DNA of 5,867 nt from Syntrophales bacterium. GTDB taxonomy: Bacteria; Desulfobacterota; Syntrophia; Syntrophales; UBA5619. Positions 1 to 5,867 of the stretch are shown one piece after another (the stretch's first letter is position 1; each line of letters begins with the position of its first letter). Below the pieces are notes generated by a model that saw only the letters and a list, made by a program, of their open reading frames with translations, was not told the DNA's origin and searched no databases. The stretch lies in the NCBI GenBank assembly GCA_028712015.1, contig JAQTRB010000117.1, forward strand, positions 1 to 5,867. The letters are read 5' to 3'. Position numbers and translations under genes: made by a program.

Positions 1-730
1 GCGACATGGTGGAAACGATTTGCAGCACCCGGACCGAATGGCCGGTGTAGGCCTCGTTCGCCCGCTCGAAGCGTTCGCCCTCGAAATCGGCGCGCACGAA
101 GGACTTGACCAACCGCACCCCGGCGATGTTCTCCTGGAGGACGGTGTTGAGGCCGTCGAGCTTCCGCTGCACGGAGCGGAAGAGCGGCTCCATCCGGACC
201 ACGAAAAAAACGATGAGCGCGGAGGTGACCAGCAGCAGCGGCAGCAGAATCATCGCCAGCCGCGGGCTGGTGCTGACCATCAGAATCAAGCTTCCGATCA
301 TCAGCAGCGGGGCGCGCGTCCCGATCCGGAGCGAAACCATCACCACCCGCTGGACGGCGTTCGCGTCGCTGGTGAGCCGGACCATCAACCGGCCGGTCTT
401 CTGTTCATCCAGATCGGCGAACGAAAAGGTCTGAATCTTGGAAAAAAGCGCGTCGCGCAGATCGCGGGCCAGGCTTTCCGCCACCTGGACGGACAGGACG
501 TTGTTCCCGACGGCCAGCAGCGTGCTCAACAGCGAAATGCCGAGCATCAAGAGCGCGGTCCGGATGACGACCTGCTGGTCGTGCCGCCCGATTCCCTCGT
601 CGATGATCCGCTGGACCAGTCGGGGGATGGCCAGATCCATGAAAACCAGCGCCGTCAGCAGCACCAGGGCCAGAACGGCGCGTTTCCGGTAGGGCTTGAC
701 GAAGGAGGCGAGCTTGAAGATCGGATCCAT
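1..730 (-). CDS. ABC exporter, N-terminal transmembrane domain (partial, 3' end outside window)
   Basis: This is the first 243 codons of an ABC-B type exporter half (MsbA/BmrA-like fused permease-ATPase family); the gene runs off the window at base 1 with no stop. Such proteins pair up in the inner membrane and use ATP to expel lipids, drugs or peptides. Seen here: a short cytosolic start with FVKPYRKR, then hydrophobic segments at about residues 18-36, 57-75, 140-156 and 158-178. Between them lies the first cytoplasmic loop, with the family pattern FADLDEQKTGRL...RLTSD (about 103-122). The later stretch LDGLNTVLQENIAGVRLVKSF (191-211) is also typical of the family. The ATPase domain would lie beyond the window. 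The start is uncertain: ATG at 730 has no good Shine-Dalgarno, and an in-frame ATG at 745 would add five residues (MYART). The gene follows the HAD gene after 75-90 bp on the same strand, so co-transcription is possible. The family is secure; the substrate is unknown. Confidence 0.9.
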   Translation of the reverse strand, partial: MDPIFKLASFVKPYRKRAVLALVLLTALVFMDLAIPRLVQRIIDEGIGRHDQQVVIRTALLMLGISLLSTLLAVGNNVLSVQVAESLARDLRDALFSKIQTFSFADLDEQKTGRLMVRLTSDANAVQRVVMVSLRIGTRAPLLMIGSLILMVSTSPRLAMILLPLLLVTSALIVFFVVRMEPLFRSVQRKLDGLNTVLQENIAGVRLVKSFVRADFEGERFERANEAYTGHSVRVLQIVSTMS

Positions 731-820
731 GGTTCGTGCATACATCCATCCGCCCCGGATTGTCCAGGTTTTCGGCAAAGGGGGAGATATGCCGGATGGA
801 TCGGGTCCACGGGGCGGCGG

Positions 821-1444
821 TCAGCAGAGGCCGACGATATCCCGCAAATCGCCCAGGTGCTCCAACGTGAAATCCGACGGATGGACACAGGGGTGCGAAG
901 AACCCCGATTGGTCAGAAAGGCCGTGATCGCCCCCGCTTTGAATCCCGCCTCGACATCGAAGACAAAATCGCCGACGACCAGAAGCCGCGACACGGGGAC
1001 GGCCATGATCCTCGCCGCCGCGAGGATCCCTTCGGGGCTGGGCTTCGGGCTGAAGGGATCGTCGCGGGAAAGGATGACGGAGAAGTCCTCCATCCGGATC
1101 CGCTGGAAGTTTTCGAGGGCGGTCCGGATGGAGGCCAGGCTGTTGCGGCTGATGATTCCGACCTTTACGCCCCGCGTGCGCAGGAATTCAAGGATCTCTT
1201 CGGCGCCGTCATTGGGACGCGACTTCCGGGCCGCCTCGGCCTCGAAGGCATCCAGGGCCTGCAAAGCCGCGGTTCGTTTCTGCTGCGATGCCATGCCGTT
1301 GATGAATTCGAGAACCGGACGCCCCTGCGGACAGCCGACGGCCTTCCGCATCACGTTGAAATCCAGCGAGCCGGGCCCGGTCAGCGTGCCGTCGAAATCG
1401 AACAGCACCGCGCGAATCGCGTTCTTCGAACCCCGGGGATCCAT
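821..1444 (-). CDS. HAD-superfamily hydrolase (phosphatase-like), coupled to nrdJ
   Basis: A 207-residue haloacid dehalogenase-fold hydrolase, probably a soluble Mg2+-dependent phosphatase. All four HAD motifs are visible. Motif I is VLFDFDGTL, with nucleophile D16 and acid/base D18. Motif II is GIISRNS (S99). Motif III is the lysine in FSPKPSPEG (K134). Motif IV is VVGDFVFDVEAG (D159, D163). A small helical cap lies between motifs I and II (about residues 25-90), as in subfamily I enzymes such as phosphoglycolate phosphatase. The length is normal for that group. The ATG at 1444 shares its A with the nrdJ stop (TAATG), implying translational coupling. A GTG three codons upstream (1453) is also possible and would overlap nrdJ by 10 bp. 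The substrate cannot be told from sequence. Phosphoglycolate, a nucleotide monophosphate or another small phosphate ester are all possible, and the link to nrdJ only hints at nucleotide metabolism. Confidence 0.93.
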   Translation of the reverse strand: MDPRGSKNAIRAVLFDFDGTLTGPGSLDFNVMRKAVGCPQGRPVLEFINGMASQQKRTAALQALDAFEAEAARKSRPNDGAEEILEFLRTRGVKVGIISRNSLASIRTALENFQRIRMEDFSVILSRDDPFSPKPSPEGILAAARIMAVPVSRLLVVGDFVFDVEAGFKAGAITAFLTNRGSSHPCVHPSDFTLEHLGDLRDIVGLC

Positions 1445-3654
1445 TAAATGCACTCGCTGAATCCGCAGGAATGGCAGACGGCGCAGCCCCCTTCATGCTC
1501 GACCTTGCCGCCGCATTCCGGGCATGCCCCCTTGAACAGCGATCGTTTTTCCATTTTCTCCGCATGGCCCGTGGAAGCGAGATGGTTCTGAATCGCCTTG
1601 GCCACCGCGTCGGCGCAGGAGAGGATCTTCTTGTCCCCGAAGCCCGAATGGGAATGGCAGGAGATGTCCAGAAGCTGCTTGATGACCTGTTTGGGTTGAA
1701 CGCCGCTCCGCCAGGCCAGCGAGACCATCCGCCCGATCGCCTCGCTCTGGGAGGCCGCGCAGCCGCCCGCCTTGCCCATGGTGGTAAACAGCTCGAAGAG
1801 CCCCTCCTCATCCTCATTGACGGTCACATACAGCGGCCCGCAACCGGTTTGCATCCGGTATGTCCAGCCCTTGAGGGTCATTGGGCGGTCGCGAACCGTC
1901 TTTTTCTCCGCCGCTTCCGATTCCGGCGATGTCTTGGCGGTGGAGAGCACCTGATGCTCCCGAGATCCGTCCCGGTAGATCGTGACGCCCTTGCAATCCA
2001 TCTGATAGGCCAGTTCGTATACCCTCCGAACCTCCTCAATTGTCGCGGTTTTGGGGAAATTCACCGTCTTGCTGACCGCATTGTCCGTATTCTTCTGGAA
2101 GGCCGCCTGCATCCGGATATGATCCTCCGGCGTGATGTCATGGGCCGTAACGAACAACGCGCGAAGATCGTCGGGAATCTCCTGGATACCCTGAATCGTT
2201 CCGTGTTCCGCGATCTTTTCCATCAGGGCCTCGGAATAGATGCCCCGTTCCTTGGCCATCCTTTCGAATATCGGATGAACCTCGACCAGAATGTTGTTGT
2301 CCAGAACCTGTCGCACGAAGGAAACGGCAAAAATCGGCTCGATTCCCGACGAGGTATTGGCGATGATCGAGATCGTTCCCGTCGGGGCGATGGTGGTCAC
2401 GGTCGCATTGCGGATCGCCGGTTTCCCCTGCCGGGCAAAGAGGGACCCTTCGAAATTGGGAAAGGCGCCCCTCTCGCCGGCCAAGATTCGGGAAGCCTCG
2501 TGACCCTCGTCATTGACGAACGCCATCACCTTTTCGCCGAGCGCAACGGCCTCCTCGGAGCTGTATGGAATCCCCAACGCGATGAGCATGTCGGCCCACC
2601 CCATGACGCCCAGGCCGATTTTTCGATTGGCATAGGTCATCTGGGCGATCTGCGGCAGCGGATAGCGGTTGAGTTCAATCACGTTGTCCAGAAAATGGAC
2701 GGCCAGGTGCACGATCTCCTTCAGCCGCTCCCAGTCGACTTGACCCGACTTCACCATCAATCCCAGATTGATGGAGCCCAGATTGCAGGATTCGTACGGC
2801 AGAAGCGGCTGCTCGCCGCAGGGATTGGTCGATTCGATCGCGCCGATGTGCGGGGTGGGGTTGTCCCGGTTCATCCGATCGAGAAAAATGATCCCGGGTT
2901 CCCCATTCTCCCAGGCATGCCTGACGATCAGGTCGAAAACGTCCCGGGCCTTCAAGGTTCCGGTCTTTTGCCGATCGCGGGGATTGATCAGCGGATAGGA
3001 TTCGTCCTGTTCCAACGCCTGCATGAAGGCCTCGGTCAGTCCCACGGAGATGTTGAAGTTGTTCAACTGCTTCCGATCGGATTTGCAGCGGATGAATTCG
3101 AGGATATCCGGATGATCCACCCGCAGGATCCCCATGTTCGCGCCTCGCCTCGTGCCGCCCTGTTTGACCGTCTCGGTGGCGATGTCGAAAACCCGCATGA
3201 AGGAGATGGGTCCGCTGGAAATGCCCGTCGTGGACTGGACGACATCATTCTTGGGGCGGAGTTTGGAAAAGGAAAAGCCGGTCCCGCCGCCGGATTTGTG
3301 AATCAGGGCCGTATGTTTGACCGCATCGAAGATCTCATCCATCGAGTCCCCGACGGGCAGGACGAAACATGCCGACAACTGCCCCAATTCGCGGCCGGCG
3401 TTCATCAACGTCGGGGAATTCGGCAGGAACTCGAATCCGGCCATGGCATTGTAAAACCGCTCCGCCAGGGTCGAGGTGTCGGCGTCCTTGTTGAATTTCT
3501 GATCGGCGCGGGCAATCGCAACCGCGACACGCCGAAACATGTCCGCGGCGATTTCCATGACGCGGCCATTGGCGTCCCTGCGCAAATAGCGCCTCTCTAA
3601 AACCGTCGCGGCATTCTTGGACAATTGCGGAACCACGGATGGATGAACGGCCAT
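1444..3654 (-). CDS. nrdJ: Adenosylcobalamin-dependent (class II) ribonucleoside-diphosphate reductase
   Basis: A complete 736-residue class II ribonucleotide reductase. It reduces ribonucleotides to deoxyribonucleotides using a thiyl radical generated from adenosylcobalamin, needing neither oxygen nor a second radical subunit. The catalytic set is visible: NPCGE with N277, the thiyl cysteine C279 and E281, plus the redox pair C96 (QLSACFV) and C290 (ESCNLGSINL). The 11-residue gap between C279 and C290 is the spacing I recall for the Thermotoga-type enzyme. Other family signatures are NSPTLMNAGRE (79-89), HKSGGGTGFSFSKLRP (119-134), GGTRRGANMG (166-175) and APTGTISIIANTSSGIEP (423-440). Near the C terminus lie a TSCPD-like domain (about 595-692, GGCAASQSEAIGRMVSLAWRSG) and a cysteine cluster C711, C714, C724, C727, C730, C735. 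That cluster suggests a zinc ribbon plus shuttle cysteines that re-reduce the active site. The ATG at 3654 has AAGGAG 8 nt upstream. It heads an apparent nrdJ-HAD operon behind NrdR-like boxes. Confidence 0.98.
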   Translation of the reverse strand: MAVHPSVVPQLSKNAATVLERRYLRRDANGRVMEIAADMFRRVAVAIARADQKFNKDADTSTLAERFYNAMAGFEFLPNSPTLMNAGRELGQLSACFVLPVGDSMDEIFDAVKHTALIHKSGGGTGFSFSKLRPKNDVVQSTTGISSGPISFMRVFDIATETVKQGGTRRGANMGILRVDHPDILEFIRCKSDRKQLNNFNISVGLTEAFMQALEQDESYPLINPRDRQKTGTLKARDVFDLIVRHAWENGEPGIIFLDRMNRDNPTPHIGAIESTNPCGEQPLLPYESCNLGSINLGLMVKSGQVDWERLKEIVHLAVHFLDNVIELNRYPLPQIAQMTYANRKIGLGVMGWADMLIALGIPYSSEEAVALGEKVMAFVNDEGHEASRILAGERGAFPNFEGSLFARQGKPAIRNATVTTIAPTGTISIIANTSSGIEPIFAVSFVRQVLDNNILVEVHPIFERMAKERGIYSEALMEKIAEHGTIQGIQEIPDDLRALFVTAHDITPEDHIRMQAAFQKNTDNAVSKTVNFPKTATIEEVRRVYELAYQMDCKGVTIYRDGSREHQVLSTAKTSPESEAAEKKTVRDRPMTLKGWTYRMQTGCGPLYVTVNEDEEGLFELFTTMGKAGGCAASQSEAIGRMVSLAWRSGVQPKQVIKQLLDISCHSHSGFGDKKILSCADAVAKAIQNHLASTGHAEKMEKRSLFKGACPECGGKVEHEGGCAVCHSCGFSECI

Positions 3655-3662
3655 GATGCTAT

Positions 3663-3668
3663 CTCCTT
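3663..3668 (-). promoter_or_regulatory. Shine-Dalgarno of nrdJ
   Basis: AAGGAG on the minus strand, 8 nt before the ATG at 3654. This near-ideal ribosome binding site fixes the nrdJ start and suggests efficient translation. Confidence 0.85.
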
Positions 3669-3685
3669 ATGATGACGGCGAAATC

Positions 3686-3713
3686 GATATAGAATCCTAC
3701 GGGAAAAATACAA
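3686..3713 (-). promoter_or_regulatory. Candidate sigma70-type promoter of nrdJ
   Basis: On the minus strand TTGTAT (3713-3708) could serve as the -35 and TATATC (3691-3686) as the -10, with a 16-bp spacer. Each matches 4 or fewer of 6 consensus bases, so the call is weak. It places the transcript start about 20-25 nt before the Shine-Dalgarno, and the -35 lies inside the proximal NrdR-like box, which fits repression by occlusion. A second option is TTGTGG (3744-3739) with TACAAC 16 bp downstream; that promoter would also be covered by the boxes. The stretch is clearly richer in A and T than the flanking genes. Confidence 0.4.
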
Positions 3714-3723
3714 TATGTTGTAT
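3708..3723. promoter_or_regulatory. NrdR-box-like operator, proximal to nrdJ
   Basis: ATACAATATGTTGTAT is a perfect 6-bp inverted repeat (ATACAA/TTGTAT) around TATG. It matches 13 of 16 positions of the NrdR box as I recall it (acaCwAtATaTwGtgt), including every strongly conserved position. NrdR is an ATP-cone and zinc-finger repressor of ribonucleotide reductase genes that senses (d)ATP. The box lies 54 bp before the nrdJ start and overlaps the candidate promoter. The nrdR gene itself is not in this window. Confidence 0.75.
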
Positions 3724-3738
3724 GGGGTGCCTTTATAA

Positions 3739-3754
3739 CCACAATATCTATTGG
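3739..3754. promoter_or_regulatory. NrdR-box-like operator, distal to nrdJ
   Basis: CCACAATATCTATTGG matches about 12 of 16 positions of the recalled NrdR consensus. Its left half (CCACAATAT) is strong and its right half degenerate. It starts exactly 31 bp from the start of the proximal box, leaving a 15-bp gap. This is about three helical turns, so both boxes face the same side of the DNA. Paired boxes at this spacing are the known arrangement for NrdR targets, and the spacing is the main reason for accepting this weaker site. Confidence 0.65.
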
Positions 3755-3840
3755 CAGTCAACTGGAATTTTTCTCCGGGGTCGCGGCCGCTGCATTCCTC
3801 GATTCGGCCGGGTGTCTTAGAAGCCGTCCGACCGCGCTTT
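3755..3840. other. Remainder of the rnd-nrdJ intergenic region
   Basis: The 86 bp between the distal NrdR-like box and the end of the exonuclease gene show no gene, no RNA gene and no convincing terminator. CGGCCG occurs twice (either side of a 15-nt stretch) and could pair, but no T tract follows, so transcription of the upstream unit may continue or end by a factor-dependent route. A B12 riboswitch can be excluded because neither the length nor the conserved B12-box is present. Confidence 0.5.
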
Positions 3841-4698
3841 TCAGTCCTGTTGCAGAACCCTGAGGATCTGCGGACCGAAACGGTTCAAACCGTCCGCCGA
3901 GAGGAGCCCGGGTCCGGCCAGGGTCCGAAGCGACGGGGCAGCCAGGCGGGCAAGGGCGACGAGCTGCGGATCCGGCAACAGCATGAAACAGGCGCGATCC
4001 GTCTCCTTCGCCTTTTCGAAGCGCCAGCGGTACAAGCGCCGGAGACGCTCTTTCTGCTCCGGGGAGAGTCGCCCGTAGCCCGGGAGCTTCCGGTGGCCCA
4101 GCCGGTCGAGGATCTTCGGCCGCCAGGCGACGGCGGTCAATCCGACGAAATGACTTTTCGCCTCCTTCTCCAGACCCTTTTCCCGCAATTCCGCGTTCAA
4201 TTTCCGGTAGAGCTCGTGCAGGTGCGCCGTATCGAGGGCGGCGTAGTCCAACTGCTCCTCCGATAGGGGGCGTGTATCCCACCGGGATCGCTGCATTTTC
4301 TTTTCCAGGGTTACGCCAAGGACGGATTCGAGAAGCGTCGAAAGGGCAAGCTGGCGGAAACCCAGAAGCGATGCGGCGCGGTGGGTGTCGAAGATGTTCC
4401 TAAAGGCGAAGGCATAATCCCGCTTCAGGATCCGGATGTCGTTGTCGCCGGCGTGGAAGATCTTGAGGATCCCCGGATCGCCCAGAACATCGCCGAGAAA
4501 GGAGAGGTCGAGCTCCGCCAGCGGATCGATCAGCCAGCTTTTTTCTCCGGTCTGGATCTGCAGCAGACAGAGTTTCTCCCGGAAGTAGCGAAAGGAGTCG
4601 TACTCGGTATCGAGGGCAATCGCCGGCGCATTGCCGATCCGTTTTTCGGCCTTCGCCAACTTGGCGGGCGTGTCGACGAACGTCCAGGGTTTTTTCAT
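3841..4698 (-). CDS. rnd: Ribonuclease D-like 3'-5' exonuclease with HRDC-like tail
   Basis: A 285-residue DEDDy-family 3'-5' exoribonuclease, which in known relatives trims tRNA and other small RNA 3' ends in the cytoplasm using two metal ions. All three exonuclease motifs are seen. Exo I is ALDTEYDSF (D30, E32). Exo II is IFHAGDNDIRILKRDY (D87). Exo III is QLDYAALDTAHL (Y152, D156). Another family-like stretch is SRWDTRPLSEEQLDYA (138-153). Residues about 212-285 (LSPEQKERLRRLYRWRFEKAKE onward) look like a single HRDC-type helical domain. E. coli RNase D, at about 375 residues, has two, so this is a shorter version. The ATG at 4698 is chosen by homology; AAGGA lies about 12 nt upstream, rather far, so translation may be modest. 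It follows ecfT by 51 bp with no obvious terminator and may be read from the same transcript. Substrate RNA is unknown. Confidence 0.93.
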   Translation of the reverse strand: MKKPWTFVDTPAKLAKAEKRIGNAPAIALDTEYDSFRYFREKLCLLQIQTGEKSWLIDPLAELDLSFLGDVLGDPGILKIFHAGDNDIRILKRDYAFAFRNIFDTHRAASLLGFRQLALSTLLESVLGVTLEKKMQRSRWDTRPLSEEQLDYAALDTAHLHELYRKLNAELREKGLEKEAKSHFVGLTAVAWRPKILDRLGHRKLPGYGRLSPEQKERLRRLYRWRFEKAKETDRACFMLLPDPQLVALARLAAPSLRTLAGPGLLSADGLNRFGPQILRVLQQD

Positions 4699-4749
4699 AT
4701 GCCCAATCCATCCTTTCGCTTTGTTTCAGGAAATTCCCGATCAGGCCTT

Positions 4750-5544
4750 TCAGCCGACCGCCGCTCTCAAGGCAAAATTCACGAGAAGAAAAGAGAGGAT
4801 CGCCACGAACGCGCCCAGATCGAGTCGGGTAAACCGCAGTTCCCGGAGCGCGGTTCTGGGACCGCGGCGGTAACCGCGGGCCTCCATCGCGACGGCGAGT
4901 TCGTCGGCGCGACGGAACGAGGAGAGGAGCAACGGAACGGCGAGCGCCGCGACGGCTCTGCCTCGCAGGGCCAGGCTTCCCGTCGTGAAATCCGCGCCCC
5001 GCGCCATCTGCGCCATGCGGAGACGGTCGTATTCCTCCAGCAGCATGGGCATGAACCGCAGCGCCATCGAGATCATCACCGCAATGTCCTGCGACGGCAC
5101 GCCCACCCGCGAGAACGGCCGGAGAAGACGTTCGATCCCCCCGACGAGATCGGACGGGGGCGTCGACCGCGTCAGAACGGCGGCCGCAAGGACAAGGCCG
5201 GCGAACTGCCAGGTCACGTACATCCCCCGCAGGAATCCCTCCCGCGTAATCCGCATCGGCAGAGGCGCGAGCGACAGGATCGGATCTCCCTCGGTAAAGA
5301 GGAGATGGACGGAAAAGATCATCGCCATGAAAACCGCCACGGGCCTCAGCGCGCCCAGGGCCTGGGCGGACGTCATGTCGGCCGAGCGGATCACCAAAAG
5401 CAGAAAGGCGCTGATCAGCAGGATCTCCGCGGGCGTTGCCCCGAAGATCAGGATGCTGAGCGCGACCACGGAGAGGATCTTCACCCGCGGGTCGAGGCGG
5501 TGGAGGATGGTGTCGCCCGGCAGGTACTGTCCCAAAAGGATCAT
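4750..5544 (-). CDS. ecfT: ECF transporter transmembrane (T) component
   Basis: A 264-residue integral membrane protein of the EcfT/CbiQ/BioN family. It is the scaffold that couples ATP hydrolysis by the EcfA ATPases to toppling of a substrate-binding S component, importing vitamins or Co2+/Ni2+. Family marks are LDPRVKIL near the N terminus (17-24) and the two Ala-Arg-Gly motifs of the coupling helices: MARGAD (ARG at 181-183) and EARGYRRG (ARG at 222-224), both intact. Hydrophobic segments lie at about 24-34, 39-53, 67-83, 110-125, 197-209 and 244-262. The start ATG overlaps the stop of the ATPase gene as ATGA, and AGAGGG stands 6 nt before it, so the two genes are translationally coupled. 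The order ATPase then T protein resembles biotin (bioMN) or general ecfAT clusters rather than cbiMNQO, where the T gene precedes the ATPase. The S component and substrate are not visible. Confidence 0.95.
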   Translation of the reverse strand: MILLGQYLPGDTILHRLDPRVKILSVVALSILIFGATPAEILLISAFLLLVIRSADMTSAQALGALRPVAVFMAMIFSVHLLFTEGDPILSLAPLPMRITREGFLRGMYVTWQFAGLVLAAAVLTRSTPPSDLVGGIERLLRPFSRVGVPSQDIAVMISMALRFMPMLLEEYDRLRMAQMARGADFTTGSLALRGRAVAALAVPLLLSSFRRADELAVAMEARGYRRGPRTALRELRFTRLDLGAFVAILSFLLVNFALRAAVG

Positions 5545-5867
5545 GACCTTCCCTCTTGCGGAAGACCGTCGAGACCGACGGCCGGCGGCCGATCCGTCTT
5601 TTCGAAAACCTCCGCCGGCGTACCGGTCAAAAGAATCCGGCCCCGGTCCATCACCACGACCCGATCCGCCTCCGCGATGTCCCGCCGGTCATGGGCGATA
5701 TGGATGATCGCCATCCCCTCCCGGTTCAACCGCCGGATGATTTCCAGAACACGCTGTTTCCCCTCCGGGTCGAGATAGGCCGTCGGCTCGTCGAAGGCGA
5801 TGTAGCGGGGGCTCATCGCCAGCACGCCGGCGATCGACAGCAGGCGCTTCTCCCCGCCCGAGAGGGT
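5541..5867 (-). CDS. ecfA: ECF transporter ATPase (A) component, C-terminal part (partial)
   Basis: The last 108 codons of an ABC ATPase of the EcfA/CbiO/BioM type; its 5' end, including the Walker A motif, lies beyond the window. It hydrolyses ATP on the cytoplasmic face of the importer whose membrane partner is encoded next. Visible motifs in order are the ABC signature LSGGEKR (visible residues 2-8), Walker B with catalytic Glu (YIAFDEP, D26 and E27), the D-loop AYLDP (30-34) and the switch histidine in HIAHD (H59). A family-typical tail, VVVMDRGRILLTGTPAEVF, follows. The stop TGA overlaps the ecfT start by 4 bp. No internal start is needed, since the frame is open to the window edge and the signature motif precedes the first in-window ATG. 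Whether it works as a homodimer or with a second ATPase cannot be judged here. Confidence 0.95.
   Translation of the reverse strand, partial: TLSGGEKRLLSIAGVLAMSPRYIAFDEPTAYLDPEGKQRVLEIIRRLNREGMAIIHIAHDRRDIAEADRVVVMDRGRILLTGTPAEVFEKTDRPPAVGLDGLPQEGRS

Noticed and set aside
20..1447. A 475-codon plus-strand open frame across the ABC exporter and HAD genes
   Set aside because: It covers two unrelated minus-strand genes and their gap, and its product is low-complexity (Gln, Asp, Arg, His rich) with no motif. It is a codon-bias shadow.
1471..3600. A 709-codon open frame on the plus strand, antisense to nrdJ
   Set aside because: Its whole length lies opposite a clear class II RNR with all catalytic motifs. 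The translation has no recognisable domain and is rich in Arg, Gly, Asp and His, as expected from the complement of GC-rich codons.
3655..3840. Cobalamin riboswitch controlling nrdJ
   Set aside because: The leader after the candidate promoters is well under 100 nt, too short for a B12 riboswitch, and no B12-box-like sequence was seen.
1085..4440. Recurring ATCCGGAT-like octamers (near 1093, 2110, 3104, 4432)
   Set aside because: They fall inside coding regions where the minus strand reads Arg-Ile or Arg-Met codons (CGG-ATC/ATG). No fixed spacing or flanking structure is present, so codon choice explains them.
4699..4749. Terminator between ecfT and rnd
   Set aside because: Only tiny palindromes (AGGCCT, GGAATTTCC) are present, with no GC-rich stem followed by a T tract on the minus strand.
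4381..5778. A 465-codon plus-strand open frame across rnd, ecfT and ecfA
   Set aside because: It is antisense to three well-supported genes and reads as charged low-complexity sequence; a real gene in this place is very unlikely.

Overview
The window reads as ordinary chromosomal DNA from a fairly GC-rich bacterium. All six supported genes lie on the minus strand, so transcription runs from high to low coordinates. The gene set is an AdoCbl-dependent (class II) ribonucleotide reductase, an ECF-type vitamin or metal importer, an RNase D-like exonuclease, a HAD phosphatase and an ABC exporter half. It suggests an anaerobe or facultative anaerobe. From the style of the NrdJ and HAD proteins I lean towards Desulfobacterota (the former Deltaproteobacteria), but that is recall and was not computed.

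Layout in the direction of transcription. (1) 5867-5541: the 3' end of an ECF/CbiO-type ATPase gene, cut by the window edge. (2) 5544-4750: EcfT, the transmembrane coupling protein, overlapping the ATPase gene by 4 bp (ATGA). (3) 4698-3841: a DEDDy 3'-5' exonuclease with one HRDC-like tail (RNase D family), 51 bp after ecfT. (4) 3840-3655: the only sizeable intergenic region. It holds two tandem NrdR-box-like operators, a candidate promoter and a strong Shine-Dalgarno sequence for nrdJ. (5) 3654-1444: nrdJ, a complete 736-residue class II RNR. (6) 1444-821: a HAD-superfamily phosphatase, translationally coupled to nrdJ through TAATG. (7) 730 to beyond 1: the N-terminal membrane domain of an ABC exporter, cut by the window edge.

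The genes probably form two transcription units. One is ...-ecfA-ecfT-(rnd). The other is nrdJ-HAD-(ABC exporter), starting at the NrdR-controlled promoter. NrdJ makes deoxyribonucleotides using adenosylcobalamin and is predicted to be repressed by NrdR when (d)ATP is plentiful. The HAD enzyme is co-expressed with it and may act on a phosphorylated metabolite, but its substrate cannot be read from the sequence. The ECF module energises uptake of a micronutrient whose substrate-binding (S) component is not in the window.

I found no mobile element, CRISPR array, RNA gene or unknown multi-gene system. The most informative non-coding signal is the pair of NrdR boxes before nrdJ. The long plus-strand open frames lie antisense to clear protein families and look like shadows of GC-rich codon usage.
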